Positions 52,405-61,867 of a DNA stretch of 64,000 bases are shown here, one piece after another. Each line of letters begins with the position of its first letter. Within the stretch, counting starts at the first letter, position 1. The stretch comes from Gelatiniphilus marinus. Its GTDB lineage: Bacteria; Bacteroidota; Bacteroidia; Flavobacteriales; Flavobacteriaceae. Under the pieces are notes generated by a model. It saw only the letters and a list, made by a program, of their open reading frames with translations, made no database searches and was not told where the DNA came from. The DNA lies in assembly GCF_042678305.1 (NCBI RefSeq), contig NZ_JBHUDT010000005.1; one strand, 5' to 3'. Position numbers and translations under genes: made by a program.

Positions 52405-52755
52405 AAGTATTGTCATTCCTGCGAATCCCGATAGTCATCGGGAAGGAGTCTTTTAAATTGAAACTATAACATAAAGTGAATTCCTGTCTTCCTTAACTAG
52501 TCTCCGTAAATTCTAGCGCTCGAATTCCTGTCGGATGCCATCAACGTATCTGCTTTCTCGTGGTAAAATAAGCGCGCTCACACTTATTTAAGCATATTTA
52601 AGATTATAAAAAAATCTCGCAATAACTGATTTTTATCATATTACACCAATTTTAAACAGGCTAGTTTTGTTTAAAATTATTTCTTACAAAAATTGAAGCA
52701 ACCTTTTGGGTGTTTTTGCATCTAATGAGTATAACCTTAAAAAAATAAAAAAATC
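52405..52755. other. Intergenic region with a small hairpin and an FNR-like box
   Basis: 351 bases without a credible gene. A perfect hairpin TCCCGAT-AGTC-ATCGGGA lies at 52426-52443, close to the preceding stop codon, in a TGTCATTCCTGCGAA context that looks like a dispersed repeat. Further right, an FNR-like dyad at 52626-52639 is listed separately. Confidence 0.6.
52626..52639. promoter_or_regulatory. Possible Crp/FNR-family box
   Basis: CTGAT-TTTT-ATCAT approximates the TTGAT-N4-ATCAA site of FNR-type regulators. It is 117 bases upstream of the lipoprotein gene at 52756. Weaker than the site at 60607. Confidence 0.35.
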
Positions 52756-53184
52756 ATGAAAAAGTTAATTTTAATGTTGGCGGCAAGTGTTTTTTTACTG
52801 GGCTGTAGTGATAAAGATATTGAAAACCAAGAAAGTACAGGGACATGGAAAGGTGTATTCTTTGATCATATATCAAATATCGATATTCATGACCCACAGT
52901 TTAACTATACTTTAATAATTGATAGCTTAAACAATGTAAATGTTATTTTACCATCAGAAGGTGTAGAGGAGAAAGTTATATCGATTGAGATTTTAAACGA
53001 TTCTGAAATGGATATAACTTGGGTTGTCAATAATAAAACCCGAGTAGTTAGTACGGGCTATAGCTATAATAACCAAAATGAGTTAGTAATAGACAAGTTT
53101 AATTATACTGTAGCAACCATCCCATTTCCAAATAATTTAACCTCTGCAAAATTTATTAAAGAAACTCACTTAAACAATAAATAA
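52756..53184 (+). CDS. Small lipoprotein of unknown function
   Basis: 142 residues with lipobox LLGC (Cys17, MKKLILMLAASVFLLGC). The mature part is predicted as a small all-beta fold: short strands such as WKGVFFDHI, NYTLIIDSLNNVNVIL, EMDITWVVNNKTRVVSTGYSY and NELVIDKFNYTV, similar in feel to a lipocalin-like domain, but I cannot assign a family. Its stop is two bases before the start of the subtilase pseudogene, so both shared a transcript. It could have been an immunity or chaperone partner of the protease; nothing in the sequence decides this. Confidence 0.8.
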   Translation: MKKLILMLAASVFLLGCSDKDIENQESTGTWKGVFFDHISNIDIHDPQFNYTLIIDSLNNVNVILPSEGVEEKVISIEILNDSEMDITWVVNNKTRVVSTGYSYNNQNELVIDKFNYTVATIPFPNNLTSAKFIKETHLNNK

Positions 53185-53186
53185 CT

Positions 53187-55638
53187 ATGAAAAGGTCTTT
53201 ATGCTTAATTATATTCATAATGCTAGCCCTAATTGGGTTTAGCCAGAATTCCGATTATTACTACTATAAATCTAAAAAAGTAAATTTATATAAGTCAAAT
53301 TCACGTCATTACATTTTAACAAATAAGAATAAAAGTGGAAGTGCAGTAGTTGAAAAACTATCACAGGATAATTTTATCTTGGAAAAAATGCATCCAAACA
53401 AAGTACGTAATTCATTTTTTAATCGTGAAAAAAATACTAATGATGGTAATTGGGCAATAGTTAAAGGAAATATTAGTCTAAAAGATTATGATTGGATAAC
53501 ATATAAAGCTCCTTTTTATTATACAAAAGATAGTGTTGAGGTTGGTTTATCACATTTATTTTATGTAAAATTAAAAAAGAAACAAGACTTAACAGTTTTA
53601 AAGGAATTTGCCGAAAGAAAAAAGGTTGAAATTATTGGTCAAAATGATTTTATGCCTTTATGGTTTACTCTAGCTTGTTCATAAGAGTCAGATGGGAATG
53701 CCTTGCAAATGGCTAACTATTTTTTTGAGACAGGTAAATTTTCGGCTTCAGAGCCAGATCTTCTTGCAGATGATTTAACTAACAACCCTAATTATCCAGA
53801 CCAATGGGGTTTAAATAATACGGGACAAAATAACGGTACTGTTGGGATTGATATTAATGCCCCTGAAGCTTGGAATATCACACTGGGTCAGCAAAATGTG
53901 GTTGTCGCAGTTATTGATCATGGAATAGAATTGAACCACCCAGATTTGTTAAATATATCACCGTTAAGTTTTGATACTGAATCTAACTCTTCTCCTAGTT
54001 TAGTGTTAGGTAATCATGGAACAGCTTGTGCAGGTATAATTGGAGCATCTGATAACTTAATAGGTAGCATTGGAGTTGCACCAAATTGTACCTTGATGTC
54101 GATAAGTAACGAGTTACTACTAAATATCAATGTGAGGCAGGAGCTTGCAAATGGTATAAATTTTGCGTGGCAGAATGGAGCTAGTATTATTAGTAATTCA
54201 TGGAGTCATGTAGGATTACAAGGGGCATTTATAGATGACGCTATTACTGCAGCACTTACTCAAGGTAGAAACGGTTTAGGTTGTATCGTAGTTTTTTCAT
54301 CTGGTAATAACAACGGCAATGTAGGCTATCCCGCAAATTCAAATCCTGATATTTTAGCTGTTGGAGCTATGAGTCAATGTGGAGAGCGAAAAAGCCCTAC
54401 CTCTTGTGACACAGAGGATGAGTGGGGCAGTAACTTCGGTACTGAACTTGATATCGTTGCACCTGGAGTTTTAATACCCACAACCGATAGGCAAGGTAAT
54501 AATGGCTATAACCCTAATGAACCATTACATACAAATGCAGGAGGAAATTTAGTTGCAACAGATTATATCGACCGAGATTACACGAGATGGTTTAATGGTA
54601 CTTCTTCTGCTTGTCCTCATGTTGCAGGAGTTGCAGCTCTAGTATTATCAGTTAACCCAAGCCTTACTGGATTAGAAGTAAGAAATATTATTGAACGTAC
54701 AGCACAAAAAGTTGGTGGTTATAATTATAGTACTACTGGGGGAAGACCAAATGGGACATGGGATGATGAGATGGGATATGGTTTGGTAGATGCAAATGCA
54801 GCTGTGCAGATGGCTATAAATATAAATGGGCCAGATTTAGTGTGTAGCTTTCCAAATTCAACATTTTCTATGAGTAACGTTGATTTGTCAGTAACTTGGC
54901 AAGTATCATCCAATCTACAAATTTTAAGTAGTACAACTAATTCGGTTACTGTAAAACCAAAATATAGCTCAGGCAGTACAGGTTGGGTTAGAGCAAATTT
55001 TAGTACAGGATATTCTATAACCAGAAATGTTCAAGTAAACAACCCAACTCTAACCAATAACGACGTTTTTGTTCGCGATAGCTATTATAACAATTTAAGC
55101 GGTAGTGGTACTTATTCCGATCCATATTTAATTTGCAATGGAGGAGAAGAGCACGTTATCAATATGGATTCAAACAACGTTAACAGTATAAATTATACCA
55201 CGATACCAAGTGGTTGGACATCGTATTCCTACGGTGTTTACGAAATTGCCTTTACGCCCAATAACATGAATTACGGTAATACTTACGCCATAGATGTAGA
55301 TTATGCCGGAGCTTGTGGCAATAGTGTACATACCATGTATTTTAAAAAAGATGATTATTGCTTTAGTGGCTATTTTAAAGTAGTACCAAACTCAATAACA
55401 TCTACAGAGCTTACTATTTTAAAGAAGGGTAATAACGAAACAAAAGCTTTTAATGCCAATTACGAAGTTGAATTTTTGCTGTTTAACGATATGGGCGTAC
55501 AATTAAAATCAAAAAAAGGCCTAACCAATAAAAAGAATTATAGTTTAAACATTCCCAACTTAAAAAACGGCATTTACTATTTATAAGGTAATAACAGAAA
55601 AACATACCGAAGTACACAGAATACTTGTAGATCGTTAA
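53187..55638 (+). pseudogene. S8 (subtilase) protease with type IX secretion tail, broken by a stop codon and a frameshift
   Basis: One frame runs from MKRSLCLIIFIM (signal peptide, ending GFSQ) to 55583, cut by TAA at 53682-53684. The frame resumes with no shift: the text before (MPLWFTLACS) and after (ESDGNALQMANYFFETG) joins as in intact relatives, where the site usually codes Lys, so AAA to TAA is likely. Catalytic motifs are intact downstream: VIDHGIELNHPDL, NHGTACAGI and GTSSACPHVAGVAALV. At the 3' end, after GIYYL, an extra T near 55584 makes a second stop; skipping it gives KVITEKHTEVHRILVDR and a stop at 55636-55638, a normal type A sorting tail. Two lesions mark a pseudogene. Confidence 0.88.
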
Positions 55639-55682
55639 AAGTTACTGTACATAGGTAATGTGGTCAAAAATTATTAATCAAA

Positions 55683-55718
55683 AAAAGCGAGCTACTTAAC
55701 AAAAGGTAGCTCGCTTTT
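55683..55718. terminator. Bidirectional terminator between the subtilase pseudogene and sucB
   Basis: 13-bp perfect stem AAAAGCGAGCTAC (55683-55695) with GTAGCTCGCTTTT (55706-55718), flanked by A and T runs on the two sides. It serves both convergent transcripts. Confidence 0.9.
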
Positions 55719-55739
55719 ATATTTTGTGCTAATTCTTAT

Positions 55740-56951
55740 TTAAAGCTCCAATGCTTTTTTAACATCGTTATCCATTAATAATTCAATGGGGTTTTCTAAA
55801 GCTTCTTTTACGGCCACTAAAAACCCGACAGATTCTTTACCATCAATAATTCTGTGGTCGTAAGATAGTGCCACATACATAATGGGGCGAATTTCAACCT
55901 TGCCATCAATAGCAACTGGTCGTTCAACAATATTGTGCATACCTAAAATACCACTTTGCGGCGGATTGATTATTGGTGTTGATAGCATACTACCAAACAC
56001 ACCACCGTTTGAAATGGTAAATGTGCCACCCGTCATTTCATCTACTGTAATTTGCCCATCGCGAGCTCGAATAGCTAATCGTTTTACTTCGGCTTCAACA
56101 CCTCTAAAACTCAAATTTTCTACATTTCGCATTACAGGAACCATAAGCCCTTTAGGTCCAGAAACCGCAATACTAATATCGCAAAAATCATAAGAAATCA
56201 TTTCTTTGCCATCAATCATGGAGTTTACTGCTGGGTACATTTTTAAAGCTCTAACAACTGCTAAAGTAAAAAAGCTCATAAACCCTAAACCAACACCGTG
56301 TTTTGTTTTAAAGGTTTCTTTGTATTCTGAACGTAATGCAAAAATTGGCGACATATCCACTTCGTTAAACGTGGTTAACATCGCTGTTGTATTTTTAGCT
56401 TCCACTAAGCGTTCTGCGACTTTACGGCGCAGCATAGACATTTTACTTCTTGAAGTCCCTCGGCTTCCTCCTGTTGGTGTACCCATACTTGGCACAGCAT
56501 TTACAGCATCTTGTTTAGTAACACGACCATCTTTTCCTGTTCCAGAAATTAAAGCGGCATCCATTCCTTTTTCGGCTAAAATCTTTTTTGCTGCAGGACT
56601 TGCAGTTCCTGTGGCGTATGTTTTATTTTCAGCAACTGATTCTTTTGTAGTTTCAGTTTTTGGCGCTTCCTCCTTTTTTTCTTCTTTTACAGCATCACCA
56701 CCTTCTGGTTTTTCTGCACTCGTATCAATTAAGCATACTACGGCTCCAACGGCAACGGCATCACCTTCTTCTGCTTTTAGCGTAATGGTTCCGCTGGCTT
56801 CAGCTGGTAATTCAAGGGTGGCTTTATCGCTATCAACCTCGGCAATGGCTTGGTCTTTTTCTACATAATCGCCATCTTCAACTAGCCATGTTGCTATTTC
56901 TACTTCGGTTATAGATTCACCGGGTGATGGTACTTTCATTTCTAAAATCAT
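55740..56951 (-). CDS. sucB: 2-Oxoglutarate dehydrogenase E2 (dihydrolipoyl succinyltransferase)
   Basis: 403 residues. Lipoyl domain (about 1-76) with Lys in EVDSDKATLELP near 44, an Ala/Glu/Lys-rich linker, E3-binding domain (about 112-150, TASPAAKKILAEKGMD), and catalytic acyltransferase domain (about 170-403) ending with the active-site SYDHRIIDGKESVGF. The length and the single lipoyl domain fit the succinyl rather than acetyl type. Follows sucA by 44 bases on the minus strand. No E3 gene in the window. Confidence 0.96.
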   Translation of the reverse strand: MILEMKVPSPGESITEVEIATWLVEDGDYVEKDQAIAEVDSDKATLELPAEASGTITLKAEEGDAVAVGAVVCLIDTSAEKPEGGDAVKEEKKEEAPKTETTKESVAENKTYATGTASPAAKKILAEKGMDAALISGTGKDGRVTKQDAVNAVPSMGTPTGGSRGTSRSKMSMLRRKVAERLVEAKNTTAMLTTFNEVDMSPIFALRSEYKETFKTKHGVGLGFMSFFTLAVVRALKMYPAVNSMIDGKEMISYDFCDISIAVSGPKGLMVPVMRNVENLSFRGVEAEVKRLAIRARDGQITVDEMTGGTFTISNGGVFGSMLSTPIINPPQSGILGMHNIVERPVAIDGKVEIRPIMYVALSYDHRIIDGKESVGFLVAVKEALENPIELLMDNDVKKALEL

Positions 56952-56995
56952 GCTCTATAATTTTAATTTTGTATGAGTTTTTTAAACAGGTGTTT

Positions 56996-59758
56996 TTAAT
57001 TTTCAATATTGAAAACAGCGTTTATAACGCGCTGTTGCCTTCTTTTATCTCGGGTACTAGATCCTGGTGCGGGTACGGAATTGTAGGGTCTGGATGCGAC
57101 TTCTAATTTTACCAAATCCATGTGTTGCATTATATGGCTCCAGGCGCCCATGTTCTGAGGTTCTTCTTGAGCCCAAACATAATTTTCTACGTTTGGATAA
57201 CGGTTAATGATTTGCTGAATTTTATCGAGGTGTAGCGGGAATAGCTGCTCTATTCTTACTAATGCCACATCTTCGTTATTTAATTTTTCTCTTTCAGCCA
57301 ATAAATCGTAATAGAATTTACCGGTACAGAACACTAATTTTTTTATGTTTTTAGGGTTTGCCGAATCGTCTATAACTTCTTGAAACGAGTCGTTTGCCAA
57401 TGCTTTTATAGATGAAACCGCTTTGGGGTGGCGTAACAGGCTTTTTGGCGTGAAAACGATTAATGGTTTTCTAAAGTCCCGTTTCATTTGACGGCGCAAC
57501 AAATGGAAAAAATTTGATGGTGTTGTACAATTGGCTACCACCATATTGTGATCGCCGCAGAGTTGCAAATAGCGTTCTATTCTTGCTGAAGAGTGCTCGG
57601 ACCCTTGCCCTTCGTATCCGTGTGGCAACAGTACAACTATGCCGTTTTGAACCTTCCATTTATCTTCGGCTACCGATAAGTACTGATCGAAAATAATTTG
57701 GGCGCCATTGCTAAAGTCTCCAAATTGTGCTTCCCAAATGGTTAGGGTGTTTGGGTTGGCCATGGCATAACCGTAATCGAAACCTAACACAGCATATTCA
57801 GACAACAAGGAGTTATAAATATCCATACTGCCCTTGTTATTTGGATTTATGTTTAGAAGGTTAATTCGTTCTTCAGAAATCTCATCCCTTAAAATTGCAT
57901 GGCGATGGCTAAAGGTACCGCGTTCTACATCCTGCCCTGAAATGCGCACATTAAAACCTTCTTCCATTAAACTGCCATAAGCTAAGGTTTCTGCCATGCC
58001 CCAATCGAGCGTATCGGTTTCGAAAACCATTTTTGCCCGACCTTGTAAAATACGTTCGGCTTTACGTAAAAACTTAACGCCTTCTGGAACAGTTGAAACA
58101 ACTTTTGATATATGTTCTAACTTTTCTTTAGGGTAATTTGTGTTAACCGTTTCAAGCATGGCCTCTAATCCTTGACGTTTAAAGGCGACCCAGCGTTCTT
58201 GCATAAACTCTCTTACCTTGGAAGATTCCGCTTGTCTGGATTTTTCGTATTCGGTTTCTAAAGTATGTTTAAAGTCTGAAACGATTTCATTTAAATACGC
58301 TTTATCAATAGTGTTTTCTGCAATAAGTTTCTCTGAATATATCTTAAAGGGGTTTTTGTGCTTGGCTATGTTTTTGTATAAATTAGGTTGTGTAAAACGG
58401 GGTTCGTCGCCTTCGTTGTGCCCGTATTTTCTATAGCCTAACAGGTCTATATATACATCTTTTTTGTAGCGCATTCTGTACTCTAAAGCCATTTCTACGG
58501 CGTGCACAACGGCCTCTGCATCGTCGGCATTTACGTGCAAAACGGGAGATAGTGTTACTTTTGCAATATCAGTACAGTAGGTGCTAGAGCGTGCATCGAG
58601 ATAATTGGTTGTAAAGCCTATTTGGTTGTTTACCACAATGTGCACGGTACCCCCTGTTTTGTAACCGTTAAGTTGGCTCATTTGGGCTATTTCGTAAACA
58701 ATGCCCTGTCCTGCAATGGCGGCATCGCCATGAACAACTATGGGGATTATTTTAGAGTCGTCTCCTTGATAATCCGAGTCGATTTTTGCTCTGGTAATGC
58801 CTTCTGCAACTGATGCCACGGTTTCTAAATGCGATGGATTTGGCACCAAGTTCATCTTTATGTTTTTACCGTTTTGATAGGTTTTATCGAGTGTTAAACC
58901 TAAATGGTATTTTACATCGCCATCAATATTTTCGTCCTCAAAATCTTTACCATCAAACTCGCTAAAAAGCTCTCTAAGTGGCTTTCTAAAAATATTAACA
59001 AGGGTGTTTAAACGCCCACGATGGGCCATACCTAAAACACACTCTTTAACACCGTATTTTTCTACGGCGTAAAACAGTACGTTGCTTAAAGCTGGTATTA
59101 AAGACTCGCCACCTTCTAACGAAAAACGCTTTTGCCCAACGTATTTGGTTTGCAAAAAGTTCTCGAAAGAAACAGCTTGATTTAGTTTTTTAAGAATATA
59201 TTTTTTTGTGTCTGACGAAAAATTGGATTGATTTTGGTTTTCATTTAATTGATTTTGCCACCAATCAATCACCTCAGGATTACGCAAATACATATATTCT
59301 ACACCTATAGATCTGCAGTAAACACTTTCTAAGTGAGCAATTATTTGGCGTAAGGTTTTGGCACCAATACCTATATTCTCTCCAGCGTTAAAAACCGTAT
59401 CTAAATCATTTTCAGACAAATCGAAATTCTTAAGATCTAGCGTTGGCGAGTAGGTACGGCGTGCTCTTACGGGGTTTGTTTTGGTAAATAAGTGCCCGCG
59501 CATTCTGTAGCCATCTATAAGCCTAACCACCTGAAATTCTTTTTTTAGCTGTTCGGGTACATGGGGAGGAATACATACTAAATCTTCAAAAGAGCTATCG
59601 GTTTGTGTATCTAAACCATAATTCTCGGTGCCAAAATCGTAACCCTGAAAAAAGGCCCGCCAACTTGGTTCTACGGCATCTGGGTTTTGTAAGTATTGAT
59701 CGTATAAATCAGCAAAATATGCTGTATGTGCTGCGTTTAAAAATGAAAATTTATCCAT
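56996..59758 (-). CDS. sucA: 2-Oxoglutarate dehydrogenase E1
   Basis: 920 residues. Thiamine-diphosphate-dependent decarboxylase of the citric acid cycle complex. N-terminal E1-type helix (FSFLNAAHTAYFADLYDQYL), GMAHRGRLNTLVNI near 240, GDAAIAGQGIVYEIAQMSQL near 345, VVNNQIGFTTN near 380, and GHNEGDEPRFTQP near 450. The last third includes the VVLLPHGYEGQGSEHSSARIER strip. Upstream on the plus strand lies a decayed gene that in relatives is an intact outer-membrane protein gene next to sucA. A TATTTTTG box lies 40 bases before the ATG. Confidence 0.96.
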   Translation of the reverse strand: MDKFSFLNAAHTAYFADLYDQYLQNPDAVEPSWRAFFQGYDFGTENYGLDTQTDSSFEDLVCIPPHVPEQLKKEFQVVRLIDGYRMRGHLFTKTNPVRARRTYSPTLDLKNFDLSENDLDTVFNAGENIGIGAKTLRQIIAHLESVYCRSIGVEYMYLRNPEVIDWWQNQLNENQNQSNFSSDTKKYILKKLNQAVSFENFLQTKYVGQKRFSLEGGESLIPALSNVLFYAVEKYGVKECVLGMAHRGRLNTLVNIFRKPLRELFSEFDGKDFEDENIDGDVKYHLGLTLDKTYQNGKNIKMNLVPNPSHLETVASVAEGITRAKIDSDYQGDDSKIIPIVVHGDAAIAGQGIVYEIAQMSQLNGYKTGGTVHIVVNNQIGFTTNYLDARSSTYCTDIAKVTLSPVLHVNADDAEAVVHAVEMALEYRMRYKKDVYIDLLGYRKYGHNEGDEPRFTQPNLYKNIAKHKNPFKIYSEKLIAENTIDKAYLNEIVSDFKHTLETEYEKSRQAESSKVREFMQERWVAFKRQGLEAMLETVNTNYPKEKLEHISKVVSTVPEGVKFLRKAERILQGRAKMVFETDTLDWGMAETLAYGSLMEEGFNVRISGQDVERGTFSHRHAILRDEISEERINLLNINPNNKGSMDIYNSLLSEYAVLGFDYGYAMANPNTLTIWEAQFGDFSNGAQIIFDQYLSVAEDKWKVQNGIVVLLPHGYEGQGSEHSSARIERYLQLCGDHNMVVANCTTPSNFFHLLRRQMKRDFRKPLIVFTPKSLLRHPKAVSSIKALANDSFQEVIDDSANPKNIKKLVFCTGKFYYDLLAEREKLNNEDVALVRIEQLFPLHLDKIQQIINRYPNVENYVWAQEEPQNMGAWSHIMQHMDLVKLEVASRPYNSVPAPGSSTRDKRRQQRVINAVFNIEN

Positions 59759-59798
59759 TATTATATTTAATACCGTGTAGATCCATTAAAATATTTCT

Positions 59799-59806
59799 CA
59801 AAAATA
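59799..59806 (-). promoter_or_regulatory. Bacteroidota -7 element for sucA-sucB
   Basis: The minus strand reads TATTTTTG (TAnnTTTG), 40 bases upstream of the sucA ATG. Confidence 0.5.
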
Positions 59807-59921
59807 CAATTTTTACTAAAATTAAAGGTTTCTTTTAATATATTTATAAACAATCGTTAATCTTTTAAATATATACATTTGCATTACATAGTTTATTTTG
59901 TTTCTTCTAATTCTTCATGCT

Positions 59922-60436
59922 AATAGAAATCTTTATAAATTAAACAAACTATCTTATTTTTTTGTTTTTGTAACTGCAAACATTGTATTTGCCCAAGAAC
60001 GCCCCGTACTTTTTAAACCAAGTTAGGTTTGGCGCTGGCATTGGTTTAAACTATGGCTATGGTTGCTTTTGTGGCACTGTTGTTCCAAGAGCTGTTTACA
60101 TATTTGATAAGGCTTTTGCTATTGCCAAGGGCTTAATACTACATTTAATAAAAAAAGTTTGCAAACATACTATTTTGGGCGGTTGCCTAATTGGACTTTT
60201 TAAAGCTGTAAACGAGCTACGGATTTTTGTAGAGATTGAAGGACTACATGTAAAACAAAACCTTAGTATTAATTTAGGCTTGAACAAATATGATTATTGT
60301 ATTCCTGCTTTATTTTTTTAGAGCTGGAAACAGAATTGGCCATATAACTTTTGGCATTAAATACGATATGCTGTATGATGCTGATAGAAGTATTTATGCC
60401 AATGCCTGGGCTTCTTTTGTAAGATTTTACTTTTAA
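59922..60436 (+). pseudogene. Decayed outer-membrane protein gene upstream of sucA
   Basis: Translation in three pieces rebuilds one protein. Piece 1, about 59922-59996, reads NRNLYKLNKLSYFFVFV then TANIVFAQE, a signal peptide lacking its start Met. Piece 2 (about 59998-60318) reads PYFLNQVRFGAGIGLNYGYG, later TILGGCLIGLF and IEGLHVKQN, with a stop. Piece 3 (60319-60436) reads FRAGNRIGHITFGIKYDMLY and ends NAWASFVRFYF. Pieces 1 and 2 and pieces 2 and 3 are joined by frameshifts. The pattern matches a short beta-barrel family of flavobacteria, often labelled alpha-ketoglutarate decarboxylase only because it sits by sucA. Cysteines inside (GCFCG, GGCL) also suggest drift. Family from memory, decay from sequence. 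Confidence 0.82.
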
Positions 60437-60735
60437 TGCTAGAAATCGAATTAAAGCACTAAACGCTTTGCCTTTTTTTATTTTATTTTTATCATTAAAA
60501 CTTATCGCATATTTTTTTTTAAAAAACTGAAAAACAAAGTTTTACAATCGTTTTTTTTTCTAAAAAAAATTAATTTGAAATTAAAAAAGACCATTTTGTC
60601 CTAAATATGATATTTATCATGTTTTTCCCCCTTGTTTGGTTGTAATTTAGTTGCTTGAATTGGGTATAAGTAATATATACATAACTAATTATGCTAATTT
60701 CATTTTATAGATTTAATAAAAACTAAAATTAACAG
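60437..60735. other. Promoter region of the nos gene cluster
   Basis: 299 AT-rich bases with homopolymer runs, no gene. It contains the FNR-like dyad at 60607-60620, which lies 116 bases before the cytochrome c ATG. No hairpin terminator is seen after the pseudogene. Confidence 0.6.
60607..60620. promoter_or_regulatory. Crp/FNR-family operator upstream of the nitrous-oxide reductase cluster
   Basis: ATGAT-ATTT-ATCAT, a perfect dyad of the TTGAT-N4-ATCAA type used by FNR, DNR and NNR regulators. Its place before a denitrification cluster makes control by low oxygen or nitrogen oxides plausible. The regulator gene is not in the window. Confidence 0.6.
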
Positions 60736-61239
60736 ATGAAAACAACACTAAAATTAATGACCATTTTATTTGTAACGCTACTTTTTAGCTGCGGAGGCAA
60801 AGAAGAAAAAAAGAAAGAAACCCCTTCTTTTAAGAAAAAGGCAACAACCGAAACTAAGGCAACAGCACCAAAAGCCGAAAAAGTTCCAGCATCTAAAACC
60901 ATAGATTTAACCAATAAAGGTGTAGGCCCCATTAAGTCTATAACATTAGGTGCAGAAATAGACCAAAAAATGGTAGCTCATGGTGCAGATGTATTTAAAA
61001 AAATGTGTGCCGCTTGCCACAGGCCAGATAAAAAATTTATAGGGCCAGCCCCAAAAGGAATTTTAGAACGCAGAACCCCAGAATGGGTAATGAATATGAT
61101 TTTAGATCCAGAGGGCATGGTAAAAAACGATCCTCTGGCTAAAGACTTATTAATAGAGTTTAATGGCTCGCCAATGGCAAATCAAAATTTATCTGAAGAA
61201 GATGCTAGAGCTGTGTTAGAATATTTTAGGACATTATAA
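60736..61239 (+). CDS. Cytochrome c lipoprotein, probable electron donor in the nos cluster
   Basis: 167 residues with lipobox LFSC (Cys19), then a Lys/Glu/Ala-rich linker to about residue 50. One haem site CAACH at 91-95, with a class I cytochrome c fold and Met candidates in NGSPMANQNL near 148 as the sixth ligand. Membrane-anchored periplasmic electron carrier. It is followed by the fasciclin and nosZ genes with gaps of about 26 bases, so it probably passes electrons to N2O reductase, as in other clade II clusters. Function is by context. Confidence 0.92.
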   Translation: MKTTLKLMTILFVTLLFSCGGKEEKKKETPSFKKKATTETKATAPKAEKVPASKTIDLTNKGVGPIKSITLGAEIDQKMVAHGADVFKKMCAACHRPDKKFIGPAPKGILERRTPEWVMNMILDPEGMVKNDPLAKDLLIEFNGSPMANQNLSEEDARAVLEYFRTL

Positions 61240-61266
61240 TAATCAATTTAACTAAAACAATATCCG

Positions 61267-61842
61267 ATGAAAACTATTAAACTACTGTTTTTTGTTTTTG
61301 CCTCTGTAGCATTAATTTGCTCCTGTAAAAACGAAACTAAAGACGCCTCTACGACCTCTACAGTTAAAACAACTGAAAACGAATCGGTAGAAAGATCAGG
61401 GCAAGCTTTTATTGAAGATGATGGGTCTTCACCTAATGTATTACAAATAGCAATAGGCTCTAAAGACCACACAACTTTGGTTGCTGCAGTGCAAGCTGCG
61501 CAATTAGAAAATGCTTTAGTAAATGCAGGTCCTTTAATGGTATTTGCACCAACAAATGAAGCGTTTGCAGCTTTGCCAGAAGGCACTGTTGAAAACTTAT
61601 TAAAACCAGAAAACAAAGATGCTTTAGCAAATATTTTAAAGTATCATGTAACGCCCGGAAACTATTCTAAAGACTTTTTAAAGAAGTTTAAAAAACTAGG
61701 ACAAGCAAACAACACCGATGTGAAAATAGAAGTTATTGATGGAGAACCCATAATTGGAGGAGCAAAAATACTGGCAAGTGTTAAAGCTGGCAATGGAATT
61801 GTTCACGTCATAAACAAAGTTTTATTACCACCAACTGAATAA
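61267..61842 (+). CDS. Fasciclin-domain lipoprotein
   Basis: 191 residues with a lipoprotein signal (ICSC, Cys20; Cys18 also possible) and a linker, then one fasciclin (FAS1) domain at about 65-190: HTTLVAAVQAAQLENAL, GPLMVFAPTNEAFAALPEG near 95 (H1 motif), and the end motif VKAGNGIVHVINKVLLP. FAS1 domains mediate adhesion and protein contacts. Such genes recur beside nosZ in Bacteroidota, so it may scaffold or protect the periplasmic reductase; mechanism unknown. Located 27 bases after the cytochrome gene and 25 bases before nosZ. Confidence 0.92.
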   Translation: MKTIKLLFFVFASVALICSCKNETKDASTTSTVKTTENESVERSGQAFIEDDGSSPNVLQIAIGSKDHTTLVAAVQAAQLENALVNAGPLMVFAPTNEAFAALPEGTVENLLKPENKDALANILKYHVTPGNYSKDFLKKFKKLGQANNTDVKIEVIDGEPIIGGAKILASVKAGNGIVHVINKVLLPPTE

Positions 61843-61867
61843 TTTAACTAATTAAAATAACGTAATA

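Noticed and set aside
53703..55586. Independent protease gene starting at a TTG after the stop codon
   Set aside because: It would lack a signal peptide, and its frame and homology continue exactly from the upstream frame, so one interrupted gene is the better reading.
56206..56868. 220-residue plus-strand frame opposite sucB
   Set aside because: Antisense to conserved sucB; its composition mirrors the Ala/Glu/Lys-rich linker.
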